From DATATB01 sp036268995 (GTDB lineage: Bacteria > Planctomycetota > Planctomycetia > Pirellulales > PNKZ01), in assembly GCA_036268995.1 (NCBI GenBank), contig DATATB010000087.1:62001-126000 (forward strand): DNA of 64,000 nucleotides, written 5' to 3'. Shown here one piece after another: positions 9,421 through 18,834 of this stretch. The position numbers were made by a program, and so were the translations under genes. Positions within the stretch are counted from its first letter, which is position 1; each line of letters starts with the position of its first letter. Under the pieces are notes generated by a model that saw only the letters and a program-made list of their open reading frames with translations, was not told where the DNA came from and ran no database searches.

Positions 9421-9870
9421 TCAGGCCGATGCGGCTGCTTTGCGCACTTCCTCGCGCACACGGTGCAAGATGGCGTGCAGCCCGCGCATGCGGGTCATGC
9501 CCAGGGCTGCGGTCAGGCCCAGTTGCTGAATGAGATCGGGCGGCGTGGCCAGCACCTGCTCGGGCGTCGCGCCTCCGAAGGCTTCGGCCAGCAGCGCGAC
9601 AAAACCTTTGACCGTTGGCGACTCCGGAGCGACGTCGGCCTGGATCGTGACGCGACCTTCGGACACGCCAATCCACAGAAAGACCGGCGTCTGGCATTCG
9701 TGTACGCGGTGCATGCCCGCATCGCGCTGGGCGGCAAGCTCGGGCGGCAGCGGCGGCAAGCTGTTTGCCAATTCCAGCAGCAACTCGAGCCGCTCGCGCG
9801 GTTCCGCGTCGCGGAATTCTTCGATAATTTCGGCCAGCCGCGCGGCCAAGGGTGAAGGGGAGTCGGTCAC
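9421..9870 (-). CDS. sufE: SufE family Fe-S assembly / sulfur acceptor protein
   Basis: A 149-residue SufE-type protein. Family members accept persulfide sulfur from a cysteine desulfurase for Fe-S cluster assembly. The acceptor Cys is in HECQTPVFL (about residue 59), and LLAEAFGGATPEQVLATP and the C-terminal helices fit the family length. No SufS or SufBCD is in the window. It starts six bases after the rhodanese stop, so the two form an operon for sulfur handling. Confidence 0.88.
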   Translation of the reverse strand: MTDSPSPLAARLAEIIEEFRDAEPRERLELLLELANSLPPLPPELAAQRDAGMHRVHECQTPVFLWIGVSEGRVTIQADVAPESPTVKGFVALLAEAFGGATPEQVLATPPDLIQQLGLTAALGMTRMRGLHAILHRVREEVRKAAASA

Positions 9871-9876
9871 GAGATA

Positions 9877-10740
9877 TCAGCCGGGCTGCGGCCCCTTGGC
9901 GATCGGGGCGCCCACCAGGTTGCCCCATTCGGTCCACGAACCGTCGTAATTTTTCACGCTTTGGAAGCCAAGCAGGTATTGCAGCACGAACCAGGTATGG
10001 CTCGAACGCTCGCCGATGCGGCAATAGGCGATCACCTTGTCGCGAGCCTCGAGCCGGCAGTCCTTGAGGTAAATGTCTTCGAGCTGGTCGCGCGGCTTGA
10101 ACGTGCCATCGTCCTGCACGGCGCGCGACCAGGGAACGCTGGCCGCGCCGGGAATATGCCCGCCACGCAGCGCGCCCTCTTGCGGATAGTCGGGCATGTG
10201 CAGCATTTCGCCCGTGTACTCACCCGGCGAACGGACGTCGATCAGGCGGCCGCCGCGCTGTTGATGCTGAAAGACTTCGTCGCGAAACGCGCGGATCGCC
10301 GGATCGGGTGGCTGGGCGCGGTAGTCGGTGTGCGGGTATTGCGGCTCGGGGCCCCGCTGCCAGGCGCGCTGGTCGAGGTCCCACCGCTTGCGGCCGCCGT
10401 TCATGATCAGGCAGCGCGGATGGCCGTAGAGCTTGAACGCCCAAAACGCGTAGCACGCCCACCAGTTATTTTTGTCGCCGTAGAAGACGACGGTCGTATC
10501 GCGGGCGATGCCTTTGGATTTGCAAAGCGTCTCGAAAGCCGTTTGATCGACATAGTCGCGGATAATGGCGTGCTGCAAATCCAGGTGCCAATCGATCCGT
10601 ACGGCTCCCGGCACGTGGCCCTGGTCATAGAGCAGCACGTCTTCGTCGGATTCCACGACGCGCACCTGGGGATCCCCGGTATGCTCGGCGACCCAGTCGG
10701 TGGAAACCAGCACTTCGGGATGGGCATATTCGCTTGTCAT
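9877..10740 (-). CDS. Thiosulfate sulfurtransferase (tandem rhodanese)
   Basis: A 287-residue two-domain rhodanese, which transfers sulfane sulfur from a donor such as thiosulfate to a thiophilic acceptor. The C-terminal domain carries the active Cys in YCRIGERSSHTWFVL; the loop is of the CRIGERS type, also seen in mycobacterial CysA-like enzymes. The N-terminal domain keeps the fold (RIDWHLDLQH, VFYGDKNNWWA) but has no loop Cys, as usual. I start it at ATG 10740, with GGAGAAG seven bases upstream. It is followed directly by sufE. Confidence 0.88.
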   Translation of the reverse strand: MTSEYAHPEVLVSTDWVAEHTGDPQVRVVESDEDVLLYDQGHVPGAVRIDWHLDLQHAIIRDYVDQTAFETLCKSKGIARDTTVVFYGDKNNWWACYAFWAFKLYGHPRCLIMNGGRKRWDLDQRAWQRGPEPQYPHTDYRAQPPDPAIRAFRDEVFQHQQRGGRLIDVRSPGEYTGEMLHMPDYPQEGALRGGHIPGAASVPWSRAVQDDGTFKPRDQLEDIYLKDCRLEARDKVIAYCRIGERSSHTWFVLQYLLGFQSVKNYDGSWTEWGNLVGAPIAKGPQPG

Positions 10741-11138
10741 GAGCACGCTTCTCCAGTCGGTCGCATCCACGCGCTTGAGCGCCTGCCCCCGGCCGATTGT
10801 CCGGGCGCCCGATTATAAGCACGCGGCAGGGCCCTGATAAGCGGCTGGCTTTAGCTTGGAATCACCGTCGCCAATCGCTTGACGGGCCTATAAACGCTCT
10901 TGTCAATGCCGATCGGCCGGGGTAGCATCCTCCCCCCAAACGGTTAATCATTGTGGGGACTATAGCCAGCAATACCACCCACGATAGCTGGCAGTAGCTA
11001 CCGCGCAGCGCGGCCTGACCGAAAGGAGGCGACCACATCAAGAACTCTCCGCTGCATTCGCTTTTCTACGCGATCCGTTCCGCCGGGACCGGCAGCGTCA
11101 GCGCCCCGGACCTTTGGTGGCGAAACGTTACGTGGGCC

Positions 11139-12701
11139 TTGGTTGCCCTAGGGATCGCCGCTCGGCTGGTTCGCTACTGGCTCGCATTTCCGCTGTTCTA
11201 CGATGAATACATGGTCGCGGAAAACCTGCTGTCGCGTGGTTTTCTCGGGGTTCTACGGCCCTTGGACAATTTCCAAGTCGCGCCCCCTTTGTTTATGGTG
11301 CTCGAGCTGGCGGCCGTGAAGATATTCGGCTTTTCTGAGTGGTCGCTACGGCTCGTGCCGGTAATCAGCGGAGGTGTCGCGCTGCTGCTCTTCATGCACG
11401 TGGCGAGACGCTTGCTGCGGGGTCCGAGCTGCGCGCTCGCGGTCGGGATCATGGCTTCCGCGTACTACCCAATGCGGCATAGCGCTGAGATTAAGCCTTA
11501 CGCGACCGACCTGTTTGCAGCCGCGGTGTTATTGGCACTGGCGGTCGAGTGGCTCTGCAAACCGAACCAATCCCGCTGGCTGTGGGCGTTAACGGTGACC
11601 ATCCCACTGGCCGTTGCGCTTTCGTTTACGACGGTGTTCGTGGGGGGCGGGATCAGCGTAATCATTATCGGCGAGGTGGTGCGCCGCCGTAGCCGCAGCA
11701 TCACTCTGGCCGCCGTGGCTTATCACTTGGCGTTTGCACTTGGCGTCGTCGGGCTAATCGCGATCTCAGCGTCGACCCAAATGCACCGGTGGGGACCCGG
11801 GATGCGCGAGTACTGGGCCGACTCGTTCCCGCCTCCGCTGACTCAGCCGCTGGCCTTCGTGAACTGGATCGCGATGAACGCCAGCGGCGCAATGTTCGCC
11901 TATCCCGTTGGAGGAAAGGCGGGCGCCAGCTTTGCCACGCTCGCGTGCTTTGTGGTTGGCGTTGCGGTCCTGCTTCGGCATCGCCGCCACGCGCTCGTCG
12001 TCCTGCTGGCTACGCCGTTTCTGCTAGGATTCGCCGCGGGGGCGCTGCACCTTTATCCGTTTGGCGACAATGAGCGGCTCGTGCAATATCTTGCGCCGGC
12101 AATCTGTCTGACGTCGGGCTTAGGGTTGGCAGCGATCGTCGCGCGCTGCCCCCATTCCGTGCGCCGCCCGCTCTTTGCCTCGCTTGTGATTTATTTCGCC
12201 GCCCTGCCGTGCGGCGGGATAATTCGGGACGTCACGCACCCTTATAAGCACCGTCAAGATCGCGATTACCAAAGCTTTGCCCGCTGGTTTTGGAATGAAA
12301 ATCGAGGAGCTGTCGAAAGGCGTGCGATCCCGGTGCTGCAAAACTCAGCGATCTATCGAAGGACAAAATATTCGGCCTACGCATGTTACCAATCCATTTA
12401 CGGCCGTGATGCGGACCCAGGCGATTGCGTGGCTGGCGACGGAAACGGTATGCCCAGCGCGCCACGCGAATACGTGCTTTACCACACCGGCGACGACACG
12501 CTGGATCCGCAAGCATTCGATGCCTGGCTCCGGCAGATGGAGTCTCGATACCGCCTCATGGGCTGCACTCGGTACCGTATCCACAGCGAAGTAGGCCCGC
12601 TGCACGGTCCGCATGACATGCATATCTACGATGTCTACCGCTTCGATCCCAATCCGCGCGCGGCGGTCGCGCAACAGGCGCCGGATACCATTCTCCGCTG
12701 A
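11139..12701 (+). CDS. Multi-pass membrane glycosyltransferase (GT-39/ArnT-like)
   Basis: A 520-residue integral membrane protein with about ten hydrophobic helices and a C-terminal globular tail. The early motif FPLFYDEYMVAENLL contains the acidic loop (DEY) typical of GT-C enzymes of the PMT/ArnT type, which use polyprenyl-phosphate sugars. Acceptor unknown. The TTG start at 11139 cuts the first helix short; the frame stays open upstream to 11019, and a strong AAAGGAGG (11022-11029) precedes an in-frame ATC at 11037, so the true start is probably there (554 residues). Confidence 0.72.
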   Translation: MVALGIAARLVRYWLAFPLFYDEYMVAENLLSRGFLGVLRPLDNFQVAPPLFMVLELAAVKIFGFSEWSLRLVPVISGGVALLLFMHVARRLLRGPSCALAVGIMASAYYPMRHSAEIKPYATDLFAAAVLLALAVEWLCKPNQSRWLWALTVTIPLAVALSFTTVFVGGGISVIIIGEVVRRRSRSITLAAVAYHLAFALGVVGLIAISASTQMHRWGPGMREYWADSFPPPLTQPLAFVNWIAMNASGAMFAYPVGGKAGASFATLACFVVGVAVLLRHRRHALVVLLATPFLLGFAAGALHLYPFGDNERLVQYLAPAICLTSGLGLAAIVARCPHSVRRPLFASLVIYFAALPCGGIIRDVTHPYKHRQDRDYQSFARWFWNENRGAVERRAIPVLQNSAIYRRTKYSAYACYQSIYGRDADPGDCVAGDGNGMPSAPREYVLYHTGDDTLDPQAFDAWLRQMESRYRLMGCTRYRIHSEVGPLHGPHDMHIYDVYRFDPNPRAAVAQQAPDTILR

Positions 12702-12733
12702 TGCCGATGTGCCATCGGCCCCAGCGGCGGCCA

Positions 12734-12774
12734 TAAAAAAAGCTTGTGCGACGCACGTTGCGTCGCACAAGCTT
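12734..12774 (-). terminator. Rho-independent terminator of 12803-14056
   Basis: The 16-bp perfect stem (12740-12755 with 12759-12774) has a CGT loop and, on the minus strand, is followed by a run of T (the A run at 12735-12741 on the plus strand). It ends the transcript of the gene at 12803. Confidence 0.9.
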
Positions 12775-12802
12775 GGTGAACAGCCCGAGATATCCGTTGG
12801 GA

Positions 12803-14056
12803 TTACTGGGTCTTGGTGGTATCCACGAAGAAGGTGCTGTTGTTGGCCACCGGCATGTACGGCATCCACTGCCGGCCGGCAACCGTCCGGCTGCGAGCGG
12901 CGCGTCCCGGATAGAAGGCCATGCCGAAATCGACATTCCACATTTGCTGGGCGGCGGCAAACGCGCCGGCCGCGTTCACACCCTCGGCGGCACTGGGCCG
13001 CATATACGCGAAGTTGCAGTAGGCCGACAAGCGGTCGTTGATCGGGACGAGCAAGTTGCTGCCCACGATGAACGAGCCCAGCGAGCCGCCCGAGCCGCCG
13101 ACCGGGAAGCCGACCGAATTGGCCGGAGTGGCAATCCGTCCGTCGAGCGGGATACCGACATACATCCAGCTATCCGCGCCGTAGGCAGCGTACTTGTGAT
13201 GCCAGAACAGGTTGCCCTGGTCGATGGCCTGGTAGCTGACCGGGCTACCGATGCCACCGGGGACAGTGCGTGCGCCCGTCGCATGGGTGACCGAGCGATC
13301 CCAGACCGTGGCCCAAACGCCGAATTCGTTATTGGGGCCAACGGCGTAGGCCACCTGGCCGCGAACCTGACCCAGCGTCATCGAGCTGCCGAACACGCCG
13401 AAGTTGTTGGTGATCATCCAGTCTTGGACCACGCCCCAGCTCACCCGGCGATTGACCGTTGCGCGTTGGAAAACACCGACGGTGAAGAAGCCCTGGATCG
13501 TGGAGTTGGCGGTATTCGAGAAAGCGCTGGGGTTGCCGCTCCAGTTATAGACGCCATAGCTGCCACCGGCCTGCCAGCCGATGCCATAATCCTCGATCAG
13601 TGCGCCGCCGAAATTCGCACCCGTGTAGCCGCCGGTATTGCCGCCAAGATTGCCTTGGGCGATTCCGCTGAACGAGCCGACGCCCGAAAACCCGTACACG
13701 CCAAGCCGCGGGCAAGGTTCGGAGAAGGGCCCCCACGTTTTGCATCCGCAGCACTTGTTGCACTGGCCGCACTTGTTGCAGCAATTGCCTTGGTTTCCGC
13801 ATTTGTTGCAGCTACCGTTACATTTACCGCAGCCGCAACCGGCGTTGGTGTTGGCCATGCTGCCGTCGGCTTGGGGTTGCGGCTTGATCGCGTCGGCGTC
13901 GGTGGCGTAGGTAGCCGCCACGGATTCGCTGGGCGAAACTTCCGTCTCGTCGTAATTCGAGGTCAATTGAATGTCATCGTCGGCGCGCAGCAGGCCGGCG
14001 CTCGACAGCGCGGCGACCGCGAACAGCACGCCGAGTCTCCAAAAATTCGTTTTCAT
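12803..14056 (-). CDS. Exported Cys-rich barrel-like protein, paralogue 1
   Basis: A 417-residue secreted protein with a signal peptide (about residues 1-25, ending LLRADDD). A Cys-rich linker (about residues 73-106, many CxxC-type pairs such as CNKCG) is followed by a body of repeated aromatic beta strands (for example GIGWQAGGSYGVYN), like an outer-membrane or surface barrel. The C terminus is conserved with the neighbours (VAGRQWMPYMPVANNS). It is one of three tandem paralogues. GGAGGAAGG lies upstream of the ATG. Family is planctomycete-type; function unknown. Confidence 0.75.
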   Translation of the reverse strand: MKTNFWRLGVLFAVAALSSAGLLRADDDIQLTSNYDETEVSPSESVAATYATDADAIKPQPQADGSMANTNAGCGCGKCNGSCNKCGNQGNCCNKCGQCNKCCGCKTWGPFSEPCPRLGVYGFSGVGSFSGIAQGNLGGNTGGYTGANFGGALIEDYGIGWQAGGSYGVYNWSGNPSAFSNTANSTIQGFFTVGVFQRATVNRRVSWGVVQDWMITNNFGVFGSSMTLGQVRGQVAYAVGPNNEFGVWATVWDRSVTHATGARTVPGGIGSPVSYQAIDQGNLFWHHKYAAYGADSWMYVGIPLDGRIATPANSVGFPVGGSGGSLGSFIVGSNLLVPINDRLSAYCNFAYMRPSAAEGVNAAGAFAAAQQMWNVDFGMAFYPGRAARSRTVAGRQWMPYMPVANNSTFFVDTTKTQ

Positions 14057-14557
14057 CCGCCTTCCTCCGTGGTGGTGGGGTGGGGGTGGTTGGATCGACG
14101 AGAATGGCCGCAGGCCGTGTATTACCGATGGCTACGTCGCGGCCGGCCGCTGACCAATTAGTCCTCATGCGAATAACGTCCCCGGCAGCTTGCCGGTCCG
14201 GCATCTCATGCATGCCGGAGATCCATGTCACAACCAGAATCGGCCTGCTCGCAAAGCAGGTTGAGAATCCTAGTTGCCGCCGGTATGTACGGAATCTAGC
14301 GAAGAAGCGGTCCTGCCGTCAGAACCGGCAGGCCATGCGCGGTCAGACGCGCGCCGTTGGCAAGACATGACGGTTGCGCGAATTCTGGCGGGTCACGCAC
14401 AAGGAGGCAGCAGGTTGAACGAACGGCTCCGGGCCGGCAAGTCTTCCTCACCGGCAAATCCTCGCAGGCCGCCGACCCTGCTCGGGCGCAAAAAAAGAGC
14501 TTGCGCGGCTGTTTCAGCCGCACAAGCTCGGTACGTCGCCCGATCGATCGTCGCAGA
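14057..14557. other. Intergenic region between paralogues 1 and 2
   Basis: The 501 bases hold the terminator of paralogue 2 (14490-14529) and, nearer 14057, the upstream region of paralogue 1 with its ribosome-binding site. I see no other gene and no clear promoter boxes. Confidence 0.4.
14490..14529 (-). terminator. Rho-independent terminator of 14558-15745
   Basis: The arms GAGCTTGCGCGGCTG (14497-14511) and CAGCCGCACAAGCTC (14515-14529) pair with one G-U-type difference around TTT. On the minus strand a T run (A run at 14490-14496) follows. Confidence 0.85.
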
Positions 14558-15745
14558 CTATTCCGTCTTGCTGGCATCGACCAGGAAGCTGCTGTTGTTG
14601 GCAACCGGCATGTACGGCATCCACTGCCGGCCGGCAACCGTCTGGCTGCGGGCAGCACGGCCCGGATAGAAGGCCATGCCGACCGAGACGTTCCAGAACT
14701 CCTGGGTCGCTGCATAGGCGCCGCCCGCGTTCACGCCTTCAGCCGCACTCGGCCGCATGTACATGATGTCGGCATAACCCGAAATACGATCGTTGATCGG
14801 CATCAACAAGTTGGTGCCCACGATGAACGAACCCAGTGAGCCGCCCGAACCGCCGACCGGAAAGCCGGCGGAATTCGCAGGCGTGGCCAGCCGCTTGTCG
14901 AGCGGGATGCCAATGTAAGTCCAGCTATCCGCACCGTTGGTAACAAACTTATGATGCCAGAACAGGTTGCCCTGATCGATGGCCTGGTAGCTAACCGGCG
15001 TGCCGATGGCACCGCTGGCCCGCGTGACACGGCGATCCTGCACCGTGGCCCACATACCGACTTCGTTCTTCGCGCTTAAGGCCCAAGCCACCTGGCCACG
15101 CCACTGCGAAAGCGTGGGCGAGTTGCCGAACGCGCCGAAATTGTTGCTGAACATCCAATCGTGCACCAGGCCCCAGCTCCAGCGGTGGTTGGTGTTGGCG
15201 CGCTGGAAGAGACCCGTGGTGAAGAAACCCTGGAGCGTGGAGTTGCCAATTTCCGACCCGGGGCTGGTGCGGCCGCTGAAGTTGTACACGCCGTAGCTTC
15301 CGCCCACTTGCCAGCCGATACCGTAATCTTCTACGAGGGCTCCACCCAGGTTAAGGCCGTTGACGGCCCCGTTATTGCCGGGGTACGAACCGTTGGTGAT
15401 ACCGCGGAATGAATCGACGCCCGAAAAGAGGACCGCCGCGATCCGCGGGCACTTTTCCGAATAAGGGCCACCCTTGCTGCGGCAGCAGCATTCATTGCAA
15501 GTGCCGCAAGTGCACTGCTCCACCCCTGTCGCCGTGGGCGCATCCGCCACCGTGGCATCCGGGGTCGGCGGGACTTCGCTTGGTTCGGCATAGGCGGCCG
15601 CGACTGAATCGCCGGTAGCCGGCGCTTCGCTTTGATCGTAATCGGAACCGAGTTCCACCGGCTCGGCGTGTACGCGCGGCGCCATCAAAGCCAATGCGGT
15701 CAATGCCGTGGCCATCCAAAATCGAAGTCTCATGCCACCCTCCAT
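14558..15745 (-). CDS. Exported Cys-rich barrel-like protein, paralogue 2
   Basis: A 395-residue paralogue of the genes at 12803 and 16138. It has a signal peptide, a shorter Cys-rich linker (CTCGTCNECCCRSK), and the same body (EDYGIGWQVGGSYGVYNFSG) and C-terminal motif (VAGRQWMPYMPVANNS). The conserved GNLFWHHK and YMRPSAAEGVNAGGA blocks are shared with paralogue 1, the closest of the two. The ATG follows ATGGAGGGTGGC, an adequate ribosome-binding site. Localisation is probably the cell surface or outer membrane. Confidence 0.75.
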   Translation of the reverse strand: MEGGMRLRFWMATALTALALMAPRVHAEPVELGSDYDQSEAPATGDSVAAAYAEPSEVPPTPDATVADAPTATGVEQCTCGTCNECCCRSKGGPYSEKCPRIAAVLFSGVDSFRGITNGSYPGNNGAVNGLNLGGALVEDYGIGWQVGGSYGVYNFSGRTSPGSEIGNSTLQGFFTTGLFQRANTNHRWSWGLVHDWMFSNNFGAFGNSPTLSQWRGQVAWALSAKNEVGMWATVQDRRVTRASGAIGTPVSYQAIDQGNLFWHHKFVTNGADSWTYIGIPLDKRLATPANSAGFPVGGSGGSLGSFIVGTNLLMPINDRISGYADIMYMRPSAAEGVNAGGAYAATQEFWNVSVGMAFYPGRAARSQTVAGRQWMPYMPVANNSSFLVDASKTE

Positions 15746-16137
15746 GGTGAATCGAGAAGCCTAGTTTTTTTACCGGACCCGACGGTGCTGAGTTGCTCAG
15801 TCCGCAACCGCCAGCCACCGTCGCTGGGACAGGCCCTTGTCAAACTTTGCCTGGACGTCAGACGGCGACGCGGCCGGCATAGGAGTTCCTTTCGTTCGAA
15901 CCCCTAGAAGCCGGTCGCCCGGAATATGCCTAATGGCAGGATCGACCCTTGCGGCCGGCAAATCGAGCACGCGCCGATTGGCTGGAACAGTCGCTACAAC
16001 ATGAAGGCCTTGCGATATCCGCACAGGCGCTGCGACCGTCAATGTCAGCCACGCGGCTGCGGGGGCGCCGCCAAGTGGTCCGGGGCCCGTGGCCAGTAAC
16101 AACTGACAACTGACAACTGACACACCCAACTCGCCGC
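15746..16137. other. Intergenic region between paralogues 2 and 3
   Basis: The 392 bases carry the upstream region of paralogue 2 and the 3' region of paralogue 3. A 7-base unit AACTGAC repeats three times at 16101-16121. No clear terminator for paralogue 3 is visible. Confidence 0.4.
16101..16121. repeat. Three-copy 7-base tandem repeat
   Basis: The unit AACTGAC occurs three times in a row just after the stop of paralogue 3 (minus strand). It is likely a repeat relic; no function is evident. Confidence 0.6.
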
Positions 16138-17328
16138 CTACTGCGTGCGATTGGTGTCGACGAAGAAGCTGCCGTTGTTGGCCAGCGGCATGTACGGCAT
16201 CCAGGTTCGACCGGCAACCGTGGTGCTACGCGCGGCCCGTTGCGGATAGAACGCCAGGCCGACCGAGAAGTTCCAGAATTCCTGCGCCGAGGCGATGGCG
16301 CCGTTGGCTTGAATGCCCGGATGCGCGCTGGGCTTCATGTACACCGTGTTGGCATACATCGACACACAGTCGCTGATGGGAACCAGCCAATTGCCGCCCA
16401 GGATGAATTCGCCGAGGCTGCCCCCGGATCCGGCCGGAAAAGGACTCCCGGTCTGGTTCAAGCGCGTCTGGTCCGGGACGCCCACGTACATCCAACTGTC
16501 GCCGCCGAATCGCTGCCACTTGTGGTGCCAGAAGAGATTGACCTGGTTGATCGCCTGGTAGGACTGGGTCGAAGCCGGGAGTGCCAGAATCCCACCCCCG
16601 CCCGGCAGCGTTTTCGACGCGCCGCGGTCTCGCACGGCACCCCATACGCCGATCTCGTTGAGGGCATTGAAGGCGTAGCCAACCTGCATGCGCCATTGCG
16701 AAATCGTCGGCGAATTCGCGAAGGTGCCGAACATGTCGTTCAGCATCCAGTCGTGGACGAAGCCGAACCCAAACGGAATCTGGGCATCCGGCCGACGAAA
16801 CAAGCCGGTCGTGATGAAGATCTGCTGCTGCACTTGCGACGATCCCGGCGCGGGCACGGACTGGCCGTTCAGGTCGTAGCCGCCGTAGCTGGCTCCGAGC
16901 TGGCCGCCGATGCCGTAAGTGCCAAGCCATGGCAGCGGCACGCCGCCGTTGAGCCCGGTCGAAAATCCGTTGTTGTTCTGATGAGTGCCATCCGACACGC
17001 CACGCCAAGAATCCGCGCCGGCAAAGCCAAACCAGCCGACGCGCGGGCAGGGGTCGGGGCAGGGGCGATTGAACAGCCTGGAATCGCACGCCGCGCAGCC
17101 CGCTCCATTGCAGACGGGGCAGGGGCCGCCCTCGACCGGCACTCCGGCCGCATACTCTCCGGCCGGCGCTTCAGCCGCGTACTCTCCGGCCATCGATTGG
17201 CTGACGGCCGGTTGTGCCTGATCGTAGTCGCCGGTCAGCTCGACGTTCTGAGCCCGCCCAATGGCCGGTCCCAGGAGCAGCACAGCAGCGGCCACGGCCC
17301 ATCTTGCTCGGAGGAAACGCATCTGCAA
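16138..17328 (-). CDS. Exported Cys-rich barrel-like protein, paralogue 3
   Basis: A 396-residue, more divergent paralogue. Signal peptide about residues 1-26 (ending IGRAQ), then an acidic linker with a near-tandem repeat (AGEYAAEAPAGEYAAGV), then Cys pairs (CPVCNGAGCAAC, CPDPC). The body is again aromatic beta-strand rich and ends VAGRTWMPYMPLANNGSFF. It lacks the long CxxC array of paralogue 1. It shares GDSWMYVGVP and FWHHKW blocks. Gene order and spacing indicate tandem duplication. Confidence 0.72.
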   Translation of the reverse strand: MQMRFLRARWAVAAAVLLLGPAIGRAQNVELTGDYDQAQPAVSQSMAGEYAAEAPAGEYAAGVPVEGGPCPVCNGAGCAACDSRLFNRPCPDPCPRVGWFGFAGADSWRGVSDGTHQNNNGFSTGLNGGVPLPWLGTYGIGGQLGASYGGYDLNGQSVPAPGSSQVQQQIFITTGLFRRPDAQIPFGFGFVHDWMLNDMFGTFANSPTISQWRMQVGYAFNALNEIGVWGAVRDRGASKTLPGGGGILALPASTQSYQAINQVNLFWHHKWQRFGGDSWMYVGVPDQTRLNQTGSPFPAGSGGSLGEFILGGNWLVPISDCVSMYANTVYMKPSAHPGIQANGAIASAQEFWNFSVGLAFYPQRAARSTTVAGRTWMPYMPLANNGSFFVDTNRTQ

Positions 17329-17726
17329 GCCTCGCTAGTGCTATACCGGGCGAAATTCGATTTCTCGCCGATCGACCTTCCGCGTGCGGTTCGCCGACCC
17401 TGGGCTGGCGTGGATGACTGCACGCAACAGCGGCCGCAGGGTTTGCGCGCCGCAAAACCTTTACTGGGGGGATCGGATCGGATTGTTCGGAATGATGAGA
17501 AGTTCCGGAACAACCGGCATGGACTGGCCAGCCTAGCCAGTTTCCCTAGGCCGAAGCTCTTTACGCGCTAGGCCAAAGACGCAAGGAGGGACCGCGCGGC
17601 GCAAGTGTTTGCGCGCACAGGAGAAGAGGGGAAAGTGAACAGTGAAAAGTGAAAAATGCCGGAGGACGCTGGCGCGTCACTTTTCATTTTTCACGGTCCC
17701 GCTTTTCACTGGCGCCAGCACCGCCG
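17329..17726. other. Intergenic region upstream of paralogue 3
   Basis: A 398-base gap. It holds the promoter side of paralogue 3 (GAGG just before its ATG) and, at 17632-17713, repeated stretches rich in AGTGAAAA and TTTTCACT that partly pair. No gene is evident. Confidence 0.35.
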
Positions 17727-18725
17727 CTAACGCGGCTTGCGCTTCGACAGGGCGGCAGCCGGCTTTTTCGGGGCCGGCTTCTTCACCGGCTTTTTGGGCT
17801 CGACGGTGCGCTTGGCCGCTGCTTGCTTCCGCTCGGCCGGCTTATCGGCGGGTTTCTTGGCCGATGGTTTTTCGGCGGCCTTGGCCGGCTTTTCGGCCGC
17901 GGGCTTTTCTGGCGCCGGCTTGTCAGCGGCGGCCTTCTCGGCGGACGGCTTTTTTTTGTCCGCCACTACGGGCTTGGCCTTGGCGGCCGGCTCTTTGGTT
18001 TCTTTGACCTTCGGCTCGGGCGCAGGCGGTGGGGTCTTGGGCTTGGGTTGCCGCTTGGGCAAGCGATCCTTTGCTTCCGGTGCAATCTCGAGCAGCAGCT
18101 TGTGGAAGGCGGGCGAATACGGATTGGTTACCATTTCCGCTCCCAGTTGATGCAACAGCGACGCGAACTCGATGCCCTTGCTCTTGGGAATCGCGCGTTC
18201 CATGCCCGACACGTGCCCGTCCTTGGCTTCGTTTTCGGCAATCACGCCCACGACGACCAGGGCGTCGCGCGTGCCGCGATCGACGGGGATGGCATGGCCG
18301 CCCAGCGTCATCTGCGTGGCATAAGCCACGATGAAGGGGGTCGACCCTTCGAACTTCTCGATCTTTTGCACGGCCTGACCGAGATTGAGCTTTTTCAGAT
18401 TCTCCATGTCGAACGAATAGGTCGACTCGAAGATGCTATACAACAGCCGCTTGACATTGGTCATGGCGGCCAGCGGCTCGGGAAGCATCGGCACCGTCTC
18501 GGCCAGTTCGCGGGCCGTGCTGACGCGCACTTCGTTCCAGTCGAAGAAGCCGGTTTTGAGAATCTGGAACGCCTGCTCGGCCGCCTCGTAGCCGGCGTTC
18601 TCCAGGCAACAGGCAAACAGCAAGTGTTCGAGTACCGGTCGCATGGCCGGCTCGACCGGCTTGTAATGCTTCTTGAGGACCTTGTGCAGCCGCGTCAGCA
18701 GCGCCGAACGGTTGGGGGTTGCCAT
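17727..18725 (-). CDS. HhH-GPD (EndoIII-like) fold protein with Lys/Pro/Ala-rich tail
   Basis: The first 220 residues of this 332-residue protein resemble the helix-hairpin-helix/endonuclease III fold (VLEHLLFACCLENAG, then IPVDRGTRDALV, matching the family's VDTHVxR region). The family acts in base-excision DNA repair. The catalytic Lys region (usually GVGxKTA) reads KFEGSTPFIVAY, so glycosylase activity is doubtful. The last 110 residues are Lys/Pro/Ala repeats, like DNA- or ribosome-contact tails. I start at ATG 18725, as the upstream frame lacks protein-like sequence. It lies downstream of rbfA. Confidence 0.65.
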   Translation of the reverse strand: MATPNRSALLTRLHKVLKKHYKPVEPAMRPVLEHLLFACCLENAGYEAAEQAFQILKTGFFDWNEVRVSTARELAETVPMLPEPLAAMTNVKRLLYSIFESTYSFDMENLKKLNLGQAVQKIEKFEGSTPFIVAYATQMTLGGHAIPVDRGTRDALVVVGVIAENEAKDGHVSGMERAIPKSKGIEFASLLHQLGAEMVTNPYSPAFHKLLLEIAPEAKDRLPKRQPKPKTPPPAPEPKVKETKEPAAKAKPVVADKKKPSAEKAAADKPAPEKPAAEKPAKAAEKPSAKKPADKPAERKQAAAKRTVEPKKPVKKPAPKKPAAALSKRKPR

Positions 18726-18834
18726 GCTCAAACTCTCGTGCTGGATCGAAACGCGATGCAAACTCTTGTCGGTCTGGCGGATGGCGCTGGCTGGGGGGCA
18801 CCTGCCCTGCGAAACCATCGCTCGACGGCGTCGC

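Noticed and set aside
13000..17328. CRISPR-like array in the repeated paralogue genes
   Set aside because: The similarity is between protein-coding paralogues, without regular short repeats and spacers.
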